From Struthio camelus (lineage: Eukaryota; Chordata; Aves; Struthioniformes; Struthionidae), in the NCBI RefSeq assembly GCF_040807025.1, contig NC_090982.1:77045931-77109930 (forward strand): 64,000 nt of DNA, read 5' to 3'. Of this stretch, positions 35,501 to 61,862 are shown in pieces (the first letter of the stretch is position 1; the number at the start of each line of letters is the position of its first letter). The position numbers were made by a program, and so were the translations under genes. Below the pieces are notes generated by a model. It worked only from the letters and a program-made list of their open reading frames with translations. It was not told where the DNA came from and ran no database searches.

Positions 35501-38500
35501 GGCAGGTGGCAGGGATCCCTGCGCTCCCGCCTGGCAGCGCCCAGGAAGCCAGAGATTTTCTGAGGTTGGGCTTAGACTTTGCCCTGGACTGGCCAGGATG
35601 CCAAGCACGAGGCAGAGGCAGTTACCGACGGTGATGCGCCATCCCAGCAACAACGTCCCAGCACCGCCAGACTGACTGTCCAAGCCCCTGGCGCACTCCC
35701 TTGCTGCAGAAGGCAGGTTGAGGTCACACTAGAGGCTCCTCGCTGCGGGGCTGAGCCCAGGTGTGGACCGTGCCATGGGGCACGGAGGATGCAGGATCAG
35801 AAGTCAGGACTTGCTTTGGAGAGATGCTGTGCTCCAGCACACCTCACTGGCAGTCCTGCTCCCTCCCCTCAGGGGGATTCACTGCCTGCCAGCACCATCT
35901 CAGGGCTCTTTATCTCAGCCCCGGAGCGGGGCACAGAGCAGCTGGCAGGGTTGCCCCGGCCCAGGGTACGCACCCTGTAGGAGACAGCTAGGCCCCGAGG
36001 GCTGGCCTTCCCGTCACAGAAAGGTAGGGCAGAGCCAGGAGGCTCTGGGAAGACTCTAGGCGGTCTAACACCCAAGTGCAGGTCGCTGGAACAGCTCCTG
36101 CCGGCCTTGACACCTGCAAAGCAGCTTTGCTACTTAAGGGAGGGGCAAAGCGATTCCTAGCAGAACAGCTCATATCTCTGGGCCTGATGGGGCAGAAACT
36201 CCCAAGAAAATCCAGGTCGAAGGCACCTCTCCCTGCGCCAAGGACTCAGGGCATCGCAAGAATGGTCCCCCAATGGCGGGACCTGCTCTGACTCCTGGCC
36301 ACACAGGGCTGATCCTGACCAGGAGGCCTGGCCTCTGACCTGATGGCAGGGGACCGTCCCTGAGCCCCGCTAGAACATCCAAGATTAATGTTTCTCAGTC
36401 AGGCTCAGGACCGACAAACCACTCTGGCCATGTTATCACCACCCCTCAGGAGGGGAGTCATCAAAGCATCCTGAACCTGACACCCAAATCTGAAGATGAC
36501 AGAGAGCTGTAGGCACTGCTGTGGATCTCTCCCCCACAGACAACACTATTACACAACTCCTTGCCATTTCCCTAGGCCTGAGCCATTTAGCTTTGAGGAT
36601 AACACGAGGCCTAACACTGGCTCACAAACAATGTGACACTGTACCAGCCAAGACAGGCGCCTCGGATGAGGCAGAGCCCTGAAATCACCTTCAGGCTGTT
36701 CCTGCTGAAACAAAGAAAAAGAAATCCCTAAGAAAGGAACAAAACTTGCTGGAACACGGGGGTAGATCCATAACCCTTCTCCTTCATCCACACAGCAAAG
36801 CGGGAGGTTTTCTGTCTGGCATCCCACAGGCATTTGTCCAAGCTATGGGAGCACTCCTGAATCTAGCCAAAACAGCCTGCTGGGAAGGCAGGACAGAGCT
36901 GATGTTACACATCCTGTAACAGCGTAAAATCACAGCCTACCTGTCCTGAATTAAGAGAAACCAGCCAGCTCAGGCATCAATCCTCCAGACCTTAGAGATG
37001 TTCTTCCCCACCACCAGAGCTAGACTCGATGTTCATGTACTGACCTAGCTGTGACACAGAGATTTTAACTGTACGAGTCTTTGCCTCCTAAAAAACGTTG
37101 ATCGAGATCCTGAGCAGAGTGCAGGCACAGGATGCAGAGAGAAAGGGCAGGGGAAGGGCAATACCAGTCCATCCCCAGATTCTGGGACCAGCCCAGGGCT
37201 CACTGAGGCCCACGGGAAATTTAAGCTGCCTCTCAGGGTATTGCCACCAGGCTCCAAAGAACATCTCAGCAGATAGGAAGCGCTGACATCCTCTGGCTAT
37301 GCCACAGCGAGATGGCAAAGCCTACAACCAGCTGGGTCACCGAAAAGCCTCCTCCTCATGCCAGGCTAATGCCATGTCCCTTACCTGAGGAGTTTGTAGT
37401 AGAGAAAACGGAAGGCCTCCTGCAGCAGCACAGAAAACATCACCCCAAATATCAAGAGCCCCTTCTGCAATGGTTCATCATTGGGGTCACTGGCTTTAAC
37501 AGCAATAAACCAGATCAGGGAGGAGAGCAGCAGCGAGACCAGCCAGAAAAAAGCCCTGAAAAAAGAGACAGAGAGACTGCTAAACAGAGAGCACTTGTGC
37601 TGGGCTCAAAGAGATAATTCCTGCCTCGGGCAAAAGATCTCCTTCTGCACTCAAGCAGCACACACAGTGCCTGGTGCTGGGGAGACAGGTCTGCACATCC
37701 ACAGATGGATCAGCTGGCATGCATCTGTGGAGATCCCTGGCTTCGCACCAGGCGAGGAGGTGTCTGGGCTGGGGATAACCACTGTCCTGCACCAAGAGGC
37801 TCCTCTCAGGGCCAATACATACTTTCTGCTGTGGGCCTAGACTGAGTAGAGAACACACTCCTTGCCTGCTCAAGACAAAGGCTGCTAGAAAGCAGCAAGC
37901 GCCTTTCTCCTCAAGGCTAGGTTCACACTTGAAGGGGACCAGCCCTGCGGTGTAAGGCATGTTTTACACCTGCATCAAAGAGGTGCATGAAAAATTCCCA
38001 AGAGTAGTGCTTTGCGGAAAGGCCCCAGGGGCCGGGCAGGTTGTACCTCGGCCCGGACAAGGACTTTGGCTGAGAGCCTGCTCCTTGCCTGCCCTGACGC
38101 GGTTGTCTTGCCTTTGCAGCTCTCGGCTGTAACACTGCCAGGATGTGCAGACGTGCTGAGCTGGTTCCCTGCCGCCCTCTGTCCTCCCAGGGACTGCCCT
38201 GTGGCCAGGCACAGGCACAAAGGACACTGTTCCCTCCCACCATGACCGCGCTTGGCCGCACAGGCCCCAAGGAAGCAGAGGCACGCAGAGGCACAAGGCA
38301 GGGGAGAGGTCTGTTGGCATCCCACCACCTTCCTGAAGGATCTGCCTGGGTCACAGGCGAGGCCCTCAGGGGCCATCCGAACCCCAGGAAGGGGCCATGC
38401 CTCTCCTGTGCTCATGGCACAGCTGAGTCCCCACGGCAGGGGATGTCCCCACAGCAGGGGATTCCCAGTGCCATTCCCAGCTCAGGAAGACATGTGCCCA

Positions 38501-39600
38501 GCGGGACACCCCAACCTGAGGGTCTTGCCCCATCTGCCCAGTGTACGCTGACCTCGCGCCCGTCACCGCATCCAGCGGCGGCACCAGCCACATGCCCACT
38601 TGGGCTCAGCACCGGGGGGCACAGCCTGCAACACGCCGATGCCCACCTGCAGCCAGCCTGCATGCCACAGCGACTGTGCCAGCACTGGTGCCGTGCCTAC
38701 GCCACTGCCATGCCGGTACCAGCACCGTCCCCATGCAGTACCGGTACCAGTGCTGCGCTTGTGCCACACCGGCACCAGCGTCCCTCTTGTGTTGGTGCTG
38801 ATGCTGTCCCCCTGCTACGCCTGTGCCGGTACCAGGCAGCACCTGTGCCCTCTGACTGTTGGCACTGCTGCTGTGGCAGTGTCCCTGCTGCGCCACTACC
38901 AACACTAGGCTGACAGTGGTACCAGTGCCTCTGCCATGCCCATACTGGCACCAGCGCTGTACTGGTACTGGTGGCGGTGCCATGCCCATTCTGTCGGTGG
39001 CGCTAGGGCTGGGCGTGCAGCCCTCTTGTGCTAGTACCAGTGTCCCTCTTGCGCCTCTGCCAGTACTGGTACCAGCACCAGTGCCATGCCTGTGCCGACT
39101 GGGGTGCCGGAGCTGTGCCTGCCCCCTTCCCGTGTTGGTGCTGGTACCGGTACCGGTACCAGCGCTGTGCTGGGGCTGCCAGCACCGGTACCTGTGCGGC
39201 ACCTATGCCTCTCCTGTGCTGGTACCAGTACTAGCACCAGCGCCCCCCCAGCGCGGGTGCCGGTAGCGGGGCCCCGGCCATGCCAACGCTGGTACCGGAC
39301 CCACTGCCAGCGCCCCCCCATGCCCAAACTGGTACCAGTGCCAGTACCAGTGCTGCTCCAATGCTATGCCAGTCCCAGGGGCCTTGTCACGCCCTGCCGG
39401 TACCAGCACTGGTCCCTGGTGGCCCTGCCGTGCCCGGGCCATCCCGGTGCCGGCGGCCGCGCGGGCCCCGTGCGGAGCGGGACTGACCCGGCGATGAGGA
39501 TGATGATGCGGAGCGGGTCGCGGGCGATGGTGAAGAGGAAGAGGCCGAGCGCCGGCCCGAAGGCGATGAAGGTGCACCCGAAGAAGACGGCGAGCGTCAT
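32514..39600 (-). CDS. APH-1 family gamma-secretase subunit, 7 exons, candidate third APH1 paralog
   Basis: A seven-pass membrane scaffold subunit of gamma-secretase, needed with presenilin, nicastrin and PEN-2 for cleavage of Notch, APP and other substrates. Joined exons (39600-39488, 37555-37385, 34265-34192, 33962-33840, 33460-33333, 32938-32815, 32551-32514) give 771 nt, 256 aa, in frame. Family features are intact: N-terminus VFFGCTFIAFGP, glycine zipper Gly122/Gly126/Gly130 and the two conserved intramembrane histidines His171 and His197, all at the human APH1A residue numbers. Residues 104-118 (ALSEDGCSPISIQQM) look like APH1A rather than APH1B; the N-terminus MT and short tail (SQSGASPQPGS) do not settle it. 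It lies between CA9 and TPM2, where mammals have no APH1. It could be APH1A relocated, but synteny favours a separate ohnolog. No gene symbol is given for that reason. Confidence 0.92.
32815..32938 (-). CDS. APH1 exon 6: last membrane helix
   Basis: The 124 nt encode TFCNPLYVGSLVPSYLLMAV through SAQNVRRFLL. Acceptor is CCCCAG|ACG, donor CTCT|GTAAGT, exit phase 1. Confidence 0.92.
33333..33460 (-). CDS. APH1 exon 5: conserved histidines
   Basis: The 128 nt encode FMTMVLIFLHTFWGILFF through VVVMHLAVSGS and carry the two conserved intramembrane histidines. Acceptor is CTGCAG|CC, donor ATCG|GTGAGT, exit phase 0. Confidence 0.94.
33840..33962 (-). CDS. APH1 exon 4: glycine zipper helix
   Basis: The 123 nt encode AGVGFGLMSGAFSMINLLAD through GIHGDSQLYFLTS. 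The G-x3-G-x3-G motif required for complex assembly in the family is present. Acceptor is TGGCAG|TGG, donor TCGG|GTGAGT. Confidence 0.94.
34192..34265 (-). CDS. APH1 exon 3
   Basis: The 74 nt encode KAIEGLVALSEDGCSPISIQ plus QMAY, the loop that best separates APH1A-like from APH1B-like proteins; here it is APH1A-like. Acceptor is CTGTAG|GAAG, donor TACG|GTGAGT. Confidence 0.93.
34266..37384 (-). other. APH1 intron 2 (3.1 kb)
   Basis: Contains a CR1-like relic, a short GATT microsatellite near 34,463-34,488 and a GGCAC pentamer run near 34,300-34,320. No exon is seen. Introns 4 (33,461-33,839) and 5 (32,939-33,332) are plain. Confidence 0.5.
34880..35060 (+). repeat. Decayed CR1-type fragment
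   Basis: 'gggtgcagagaagagctcaa' followed by 'gggggagagactcaggagcc' and 'cagcctggaggagg' matches the layout of the CR1 3' region (GAGRVQRRAQRA... EERLRSL). Frames are broken. Confidence 0.55.
37385..37555 (-). CDS. APH1 exon 2
   Basis: The 171 nt encode AFFWLVSLLLSSLIWFIAVK and on to LLQEAFRFLYYKLL, helices 2-3 of the family. Acceptor is TTTTTTCAG|GGC, donor CTCAG|GTAAGG. Confidence 0.93.
37556..39487 (-). other. APH1 intron 1
   Basis: 1.9 kb. Its half nearest exon 1 is filled by a GGTACC-rich minisatellite, listed separately. No exon is seen in the rest. Confidence 0.55.
38690..39420. repeat. Degenerate GGTACC-rich minisatellite in APH1 intron 1
   Basis: Short units around 'gtgctggtaccagtgcc' repeat with variation. 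The palindrome GGTACC occurs roughly a dozen times, as in 'ctggtaccggtaccggtacc' near 39,140. Units appear in both orientations. The long frames across it are by-products of the repeat. Confidence 0.8.
39488..39600 (-). CDS. APH1 exon 1
   Basis: The ATG sits in a strong context (GCCGCCATGA) in a CpG island. It encodes MTLAVFFGCTFIAFGP..., the first membrane helix, ending ILIAG. Donor is CGCCGG|GTCAGT, exit phase 2. Confidence 0.93.
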
Positions 39601-39850
39601 GGCGGCACCGCCGCGGCCGCACCGCAACCCACCGGACGGCACCGAGCCGCACCGCCCCGCTCCGCCCGGCCCGGCCCGGCTCGGCCCGCCGCCCTTCCGG
39701 GGCCGCCGTGACGTCACCCCGCCGCCGGAAGGGGGCGGGGCCAAGGCGCGGCGGGGGGCGGGGTCGCGGCGGGGGGCGGGGTCGCGGCGGGGGCGGGGTC
39801 ACGGTGGGGGCGGGGCCACGTGGGGGGCGGGGCCTCCCGGGGTGGGGTGA
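39601..39850 (-). promoter_or_regulatory. APH1 CpG-island promoter with GC-box array
   Basis: Directly upstream of exon 1, the plus strand carries a dense run of GGGGCGGGG-type GC boxes (about 39,732-39,835) and no TATA box. This is typical of a housekeeping promoter bound by SP/KLF factors. The start site is not resolved. Confidence 0.6.
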
Positions 39851-41480
39851 AGTGGGGGGGGGGGCACACTCAGCGCAACTGGGATGTGGGGCAAAACGGC
39901 GGAGCAGCAGACGGGCGCCGGGCCGCCCCGTCCCGCCTGCCGCGATTCCCTCGGGCGGGACTTGATACGTTTGGTTTTCAGTTCGGTTTTCAAGGCGGCT
40001 CCAAACCCAAAGCTGCCCCCAAACCGGGGGCCGCGGTGGCAGCAGGCCTCGGGCCTCGCGTGGCGCTCGGGGCCTTCGAAGGGCCCAGCGGGAAGTTTTG
40101 GAGAGGGTGCAAAGGGCGGGGGACGACGCGATGGAGGGGGGCGTCGCGAGGAAGGTGCGACGCGGCTCCGGCAGCTTTAATCCGGAGTTGGGGCCCGCCG
40201 GCGGCGGCGCCCCGAGGCCCGCGGCGCAGGCTGGACTGGGGCTGTGAACGGTTCAGCCCCCCCCCCCCCCCCTCCTGTCACCAGTGCCCTGAGCGCCGCC
40301 GTCCCTTCCCCTCCAGCACGGCCCTGCGACTCAGGGACAACGGGGAAAACCGGGGCAGGAGCACGGTGTGGCCAAGCAGCCTGTGCGAGGGGAGTCCTTT
40401 AGCCCTGCGGGAGGCCGGGGATAAGGTCTTCAGAGCCGCGAACCAGAGGTGCTGGGCTTGGGGGGCAGCTGGGGACCGGCAGCACCTGGGCAGGAAAGAG
40501 GTGCAGTCTCAGCCTCCTCCTTTCCTGAGCCAGGAGAGGTGCAGCAAATAAAGGAAAGCGGATAACAGGAGCGATCCCTGTCAGGCGCTCGCCGGGGTTA
40601 CGGCCTGGCTCATCAAGGGGTCAGCGTGACTGATGATTCCTGGCAGCAGGAGGCTGCGCTTTGAGAGGGATATCCGCCTGTTGGTGTGGGAGAACAGGGC
40701 TCGAGGCAAATCGTGGAGAGGCCCAAACCGGAGGGCAGAACTAGATCGTGACGCTCGGGTGTCTCCAGGGGAGCCCCGCTTTTTTGGTGTCAGCCAGGAG
40801 ACGGCGTGCTGCCACTCTTCTCTTTCTTCTGAGGGAAAAAGGAACAAACGCGGAGGAATCTGCCCGAGCCCTTCAGGAACTGATTGCCTATCGTATTAAT
40901 ATCTGCTAGTTTAGATTAGACAGCTGTCCCTGAGGAGGTGTTCAGTAACTGGTAATAGAAAATACAACCAGTGCGCAGGGTAAGCAGCTACCTGCAGACC
41001 TGCAGAAGACACTGATAAGCAATAGTGTGTGCACACGTGTGGACGCATACTTGTACATGTGCTTAGACTGCGTGGTTAGCATGAACCATGAGATGGACTC
41101 CATGGAGAAGTCAACATGGCTTCCCGAGTGCCAGGCAGGTAACGTGCCAGTTATGGTAGGGGTCATACTAGCGACATATTGCTATCAATGTGCACCTGAT
41201 TGAAGGATGGTCAGTTTGGACTTTTGAGTTTCCTCCCCTAAGGCTGTGCGTCACTCACATCCCAAGGAAGAGCTGGAGATGTGGGAACGCAGCCCAGACC
41301 ATGTGCGTTATCACTCCCAGCCCTCCAAAGCCAAGGAGGGTGTCCTTACAACTCCACTACCTGCCCCATAGCGAGGCCCAGAGCCTCTGTGCACGAATAA
41401 GGAAGGGAACCCCCCCCCACACACACACACACATCTCCTAGTGTCCATACGAACCCACAAGGACTAAGCACACTCATCCA
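39851..41480. other. Intergenic region between APH1 promoter and TPM2 3' end
   Basis: The CpG-island shoulder extends to about 40.3 kb, with a C run at about 40,258-40,273. I see no exon or repeat family. A short (AC)n tract at 41,419-41,432 follows a C9 run. Confidence 0.5.
41419..41432. repeat. (AC)n microsatellite
   Basis: Seven AC units directly after nine C residues, about 60 nt beyond the TPM2 distal poly(A) signal. Confidence 0.85.
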
Positions 41481-41494
41481 TCTTGTCAAACTGC

Positions 41495-41500
41495 TTTAAT
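41495..41500 (-). terminator. TPM2: Distal TPM2 poly(A) signal (exon 9d transcripts)
   Basis: Plus strand TTTAAT gives ATTAAA on the minus strand, the common variant signal, 203 nt after the exon 9d stop codon. Confidence 0.6.
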
Positions 41501-41702
41501 ATTTGGACATGAAGACAGGACAGAGCCATTCTGGCTGTGCACAGACAAGACACCCTTGAGCCACGGTGTAAGGCTGCAGGGTTTCCCTTCTCAATGGATG
41601 CGTGGATTTGGCCAAGACGCAGTTTAGCTGATGACGTCCAGAGCGTGCCAGTGGGGTGCACGTGTGGGGTAGGGAAGAGGGACGGGGGGCTCCCCAGGCA
41701 GC

Positions 41703-57890
<16,188 letters not shown>

Positions 57891-57989
57891 CTCGCCACCG
57901 GCCGCCGACGGCACCGGCCGGGGGGGCCGGGCACCCCGCCGCCGCCGCAGCCCCGGCACCCGGCTCGCGGGACGCCGCGGTGCCACCGG

Positions 57990-58970
57990 GCTGGCGGCAC
58001 CTCTGGTGGCACTGCGTTAGGGGCAGCCTGCGCTGGGGACACCCCGGTGACACTGGGTTGGGGCAGCTTGGGGGCACTGTGCTGGGGACACTCTGGTGAC
58101 ACTGGGTTATGGGCAGCCGGGGGGCACCGCGGTGGGGACACCCCGGTGGCACTGGGTTGGGGCACCCTGGTGGCACTGCAATGGGGACACCCTGGTGACA
58201 TTGGGTTAGGGGCAGCTGGTGGGTACTGCTCTGGGGACACCCTGGTGACAATGGGTTGGGGCAGCTTGGGGGCACTGTGCTGGGGACACCCTGGTGACAC
58301 TGGGTTACAGGCAGCCGGGGGCACCGCGGTGGGGACACTCCGGTGGCACTAGGTCAGGGGCAGCCGGGGGGCACCGCGGTGGGGACACCCCGGTGGCACT
58401 GGGTTAGGGGCACCCTGGTGGCACTGCAGTGGGGACACCCCTGGTGACATTGGGTTAGGGGCAGCTGGTGGGTACTGCTCTGGGGACACCCTGGTGACAC
58501 TGGGTTGGGGCAGCTTGGGGGCACTGTGCTGGGGACACCCCGGTGACTCTGGGTTGGGGCAGCTTGGGGGCACTGTGCTGGGGACACTCTGGTGACACTG
58601 GGTTGGGGCAGCTTGGGGGCACTGTGCTGGGGACACCCCGGTGACTCTGGGTTGGAGCACCCCGGTGGCACTGTGCTGGGGACACCCCAGTGATAGTGGG
58701 CTAGGGGCAGCCCAGTGGCACTGCGCTGCAGACACCCCGGTGACACTGGGTTAGAGGTACCCTGGTGGCACTGACTGGGGACACCCCCAGTGACACTGGG
58801 TTAGGGGCAGCTGGGGGACACTGGATGAGGGGCAACCCGGGGGCGCTGCACTGGGGACACCCTGGTGGCACTGCACTGGGGACACCCCCGTGACACTGGG
58901 TTAGTAGCACCCTGGTGGCACTGCGCTGGGGCACACCCACGGGCTGGGATTGATTTGGGGACACCCACAG
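57990..58970. repeat. About 50-bp minisatellite upstream of TPM2
   Basis: About 19-20 imperfect units of the type 'ggggacaccctggtgacact' + 'gggttggggcagcttggggg' + 'cactgtgct'. Long antisense frames rich in Pro, Ser and Cys are repeat by-products. It starts about 265 nt upstream of the exon 1a start codon. Confidence 0.88.
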
Positions 58971-61850
58971 AGCTGGCAGCACCTCGTGCACGTCCCCGTC
59001 CCCCTCCCAGATCCCACCCTCAAACTCCCAGGCTTTGGCTCATCCGTGCGCCGTTCCTTGCTCTAACGGTGCTCCCGCTGCCCCGGCAGGGTCCCGCCAG
59101 CCTCCCCGGGCCGCAGGCGGGAGCTGGGCTGGCGTCCGCGGCCTGGCCCCCTCCCGCTGGCCCTGCAGCCCCCCGGCACCGCGCCGGCTCTCGCCCGCGC
59201 CACGTGTCCCAGGAAACCTGCACGCTGGTGGCGCCGGCATCCCCTTGCGAGGACACGGCGTGGGGCGGGCGCTCGCGCCGGGCACCGGCGGGCGGACGCG
59301 GAGGTGCGCTGCGGGACGGCGCATCCACGCCGGCGGCATCCCCGGCCACGCGCGGCCCAGCGCTTCCCCCCTCCTAAATAAACTACGTTCGACGGACCAA
59401 AAAAATGCCAAGCTTTCAGATCCGGGATCCTCTAAAAATAAGCCGCGCTTTAATTAAACGCTCGTAAATGCTTCTGGCGCGTTCCCAGCTGCAGGGGTGG
59501 GCTGCCGGGGGGCCGGGGGGCGCCGCCGGAGCCCGGCCGGGCTGCTCGCCGCCCAGCCGGCGCTGGGGAGAGCGAGGAGGGGGAGCAGGGCGCGCGCTCC
59601 CCGCCGCCCGGCGCCGGGCGGCCCCGAAAGAGCTCCGAGAAGCGTTTCGGAGCCGGAGAAAGCGGCTTCGGAGGAGGCGAGGAGCGAGCTCGGCCCCCTG
59701 GTTTGTCAGCAAGGCGTAGCGGTGACGTGACCAGCGGCCGCAGCTCGCTCCCGGGGGACTGAGTGGCTGCTGGAGCTGCTGGAAAAACCCAGAAGAGCCA
59801 CCGGCGGCCTCGGGAGCGCAGCTATTGACGCTGATGAGTTGGGCACGTATTTGAGCAAGGAGACTCGGTAACTGCCAGAGCAAAACGCCCAAGCGGAGGG
59901 GCAGCACCCGTCTCCGGCCGCTCTCAGACGAGGATGGATGGCTTTCCGAAACTCTGACCAACTCAGCGGGCTCAGCCTTGGGGGGACACACGCTGATCTG
60001 TGCAGCGGGAGCAGCCAGGCAGGATAACGGTGGCGGGGGAAGGTGTCCCACCGTGCTTGGGCCCTTGCTTTGCCCCCCGGAAGGATATGACCCCCACTGG
60101 CGGTTGCTCGGGTGTGCGTGCCGAAATTAAGTTGCCGGCGTTTCTGCCGCCTCCTCTGGGCTCTGGCCGGGCCCGGAGGACAGAGCTGAGGGAGGCAGCC
60201 CGGCCGGGCCCCGGGCCGGCTCGGTAGCAGGGGGCCGGCCCGCTGCGGGGTCAGGCCGGCGCAGGCGGTCAGGGGACAGCTGGGAGGGCTGGGATTCCTG
60301 CAGGAGGCACAAATCCACCCCGGGGGGCAGGCGCCGGCGGCCCCGGGGCGCTCCCCTCGCCCCCCGCTGCCGGGGCTCAGCGCCGGCCGGCCGGCCGAAG
60401 GCGCTGAAGGTGGTGGCCTCGCCGGGCCGGGCTAGGGGGGGCCCGAATCCCGCGGAGTGACGGGGCGGGAACAGGTGGGGAAGGGGCCGCGCGTCCGCCA
60501 GCTGCCGCCCGCTCCGGTCGGCCCCGAGGCCGGCTATTTCGGGGTGTGAGCTCAGCGCCGGCGCCCGGAGGGGCTCGGCCGCCCTCCCGGCACGGCGGCA
60601 CGCCGAGCGCCGCTTCGCCGCCGGCACCCACCGCTGGCCCCGGGGGGCTCCGGGCACCCCCCAGCAGGCACGAAGCAGAGGCCGAGGCCGGGAGCTGGGA
60701 ATATCGCCGGGGGCGGGTGGACACCGCGGATGTTTTTGGCTGGCAGCAGGAACCGGGCGGCAGGCCAGGCCGGGAGCGCGAAGCCCCCCGGGACGCGCGG
60801 GGGCCTCACCGAGGCCCAAACCCCCCAGCGACAGCGGGTGCCCCCCCCCCCAGCAGCACCTGTGGGGCCGGCCACACGGCTGGCAGCGGGGGTCCAGCCC
60901 GCCGGGTGCCTGTTGCTGGACGTGCTTCGAATATTTTCCGTGCTGTCTAAGCACCCGCTCGCCGCTCCCCTCCCCCAGGAGCGCAGGCGCCGGCAAACCC
61001 GCCCGGCGCCGGCACCAGCACCCCCTTCCCCGGGGGGCTGCGCCGCCCGCCCGCGGCCAGCGAGCCGGGCACCGCTGGGGGGACCAGGCACGGCAACGGC
61101 ACGGGGATGGCTGTGCCGGCGACGGAAAACCCCAGCTGCGGGCACCCCTGCTCCCCGGCCGCCCTGCTCCGAGTTCAGCTCCCCCTCCACCCCCTGAAAG
61201 AGGCTGCGCTGCCAAGTCCTGTCCCATTTACAGCCCCTGTGCCGGAGCCAGCTTTTAACCTGCCATGCAGCACAAGGAAAGGACCCGGCTGGCAAACCTC
61301 CCCTTGCCCTAGCCAGAGCCACGGCACGCCGGCTGGAGGGATGCAGACAAGCCCGCCCGCAAGTCGATGCCCCCGGCTGCGGCTGGCCCCTTCCGCCAGC
61401 GCCGCGCGCCCCGGGCCGTGCCGGTGGCTGGGCCTGGAGTCAAACCTGCTCCCCGCAGCCAAACCGGGCACGTGGTGCAGCCCTGGCTGCGCCCGCGGCA
61501 TGGGCAAGCGCTGCGGAGCGCCGCCGGGGCCAGCACCCGCCCAGGGGAGCAGATCAGGCCGCCAGCAGCTCCTCCGGATGCACCGTGGCACCCAGCCCTC
61601 TCCCTCCCGCGGCCCTCGCTAGGGAGCTGTTCCGGACCCACCGCGGCCTTTTAATTCATATCCGCGACTTGCCCACCACTCAGATTTACCCACTCGTCCC
61701 TGAACCAGCCTCATCTCTCCTTGCCTGGGTTTGCTCCCCCTCGCAGCACGGATGGGGACATCTCCCATCCCTGCCCTGCCAGCTGAAAGGGCTTCCCCGC
61801 AGACAGTTCGCCTGTCCTGCTGACACAGACGCACCAAAAAAAGCAGGAAA
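58971..61850. other. Intergenic region between TPM2 and TLN1
   Basis: GC-rich with CpG-dense stretches at 59.0-59.4 and 60.1-61.1 kb and no supported exon. A MEF2-type site is at 59,432-59,441. Confidence 0.5.
59432..59441 (+). promoter_or_regulatory. Candidate MEF2 site
   Basis: CTAAAAATAA fits the MEF2 consensus YTAWWWWTAR, in a short AT-rich island 1.7 kb upstream of the muscle first exon of TPM2. That it regulates TPM2 is inference. Confidence 0.4.
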
Positions 61851-61856
61851 ACCAGT

Positions 61857-61862
61857 TTTATT
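61857..61862 (-). terminator. TLN1: Poly(A) signal of TLN1
   Basis: Plus strand TTTATT gives AATAAA on the minus strand, about 1.26 kb after the talin stop codon. Confidence 0.65.

Noticed and set aside
38143-39850. Long Cys/Tyr- and Gly/Thr-rich frames in APH1 intron 1
   Set aside because: They follow the GGTACC minisatellite in several frames and look nothing like a known protein.
57990-58970. CRISPR-like regular repeats
   Set aside because: Units are contiguous without unique spacers and the genome is vertebrate; these are minisatellites.
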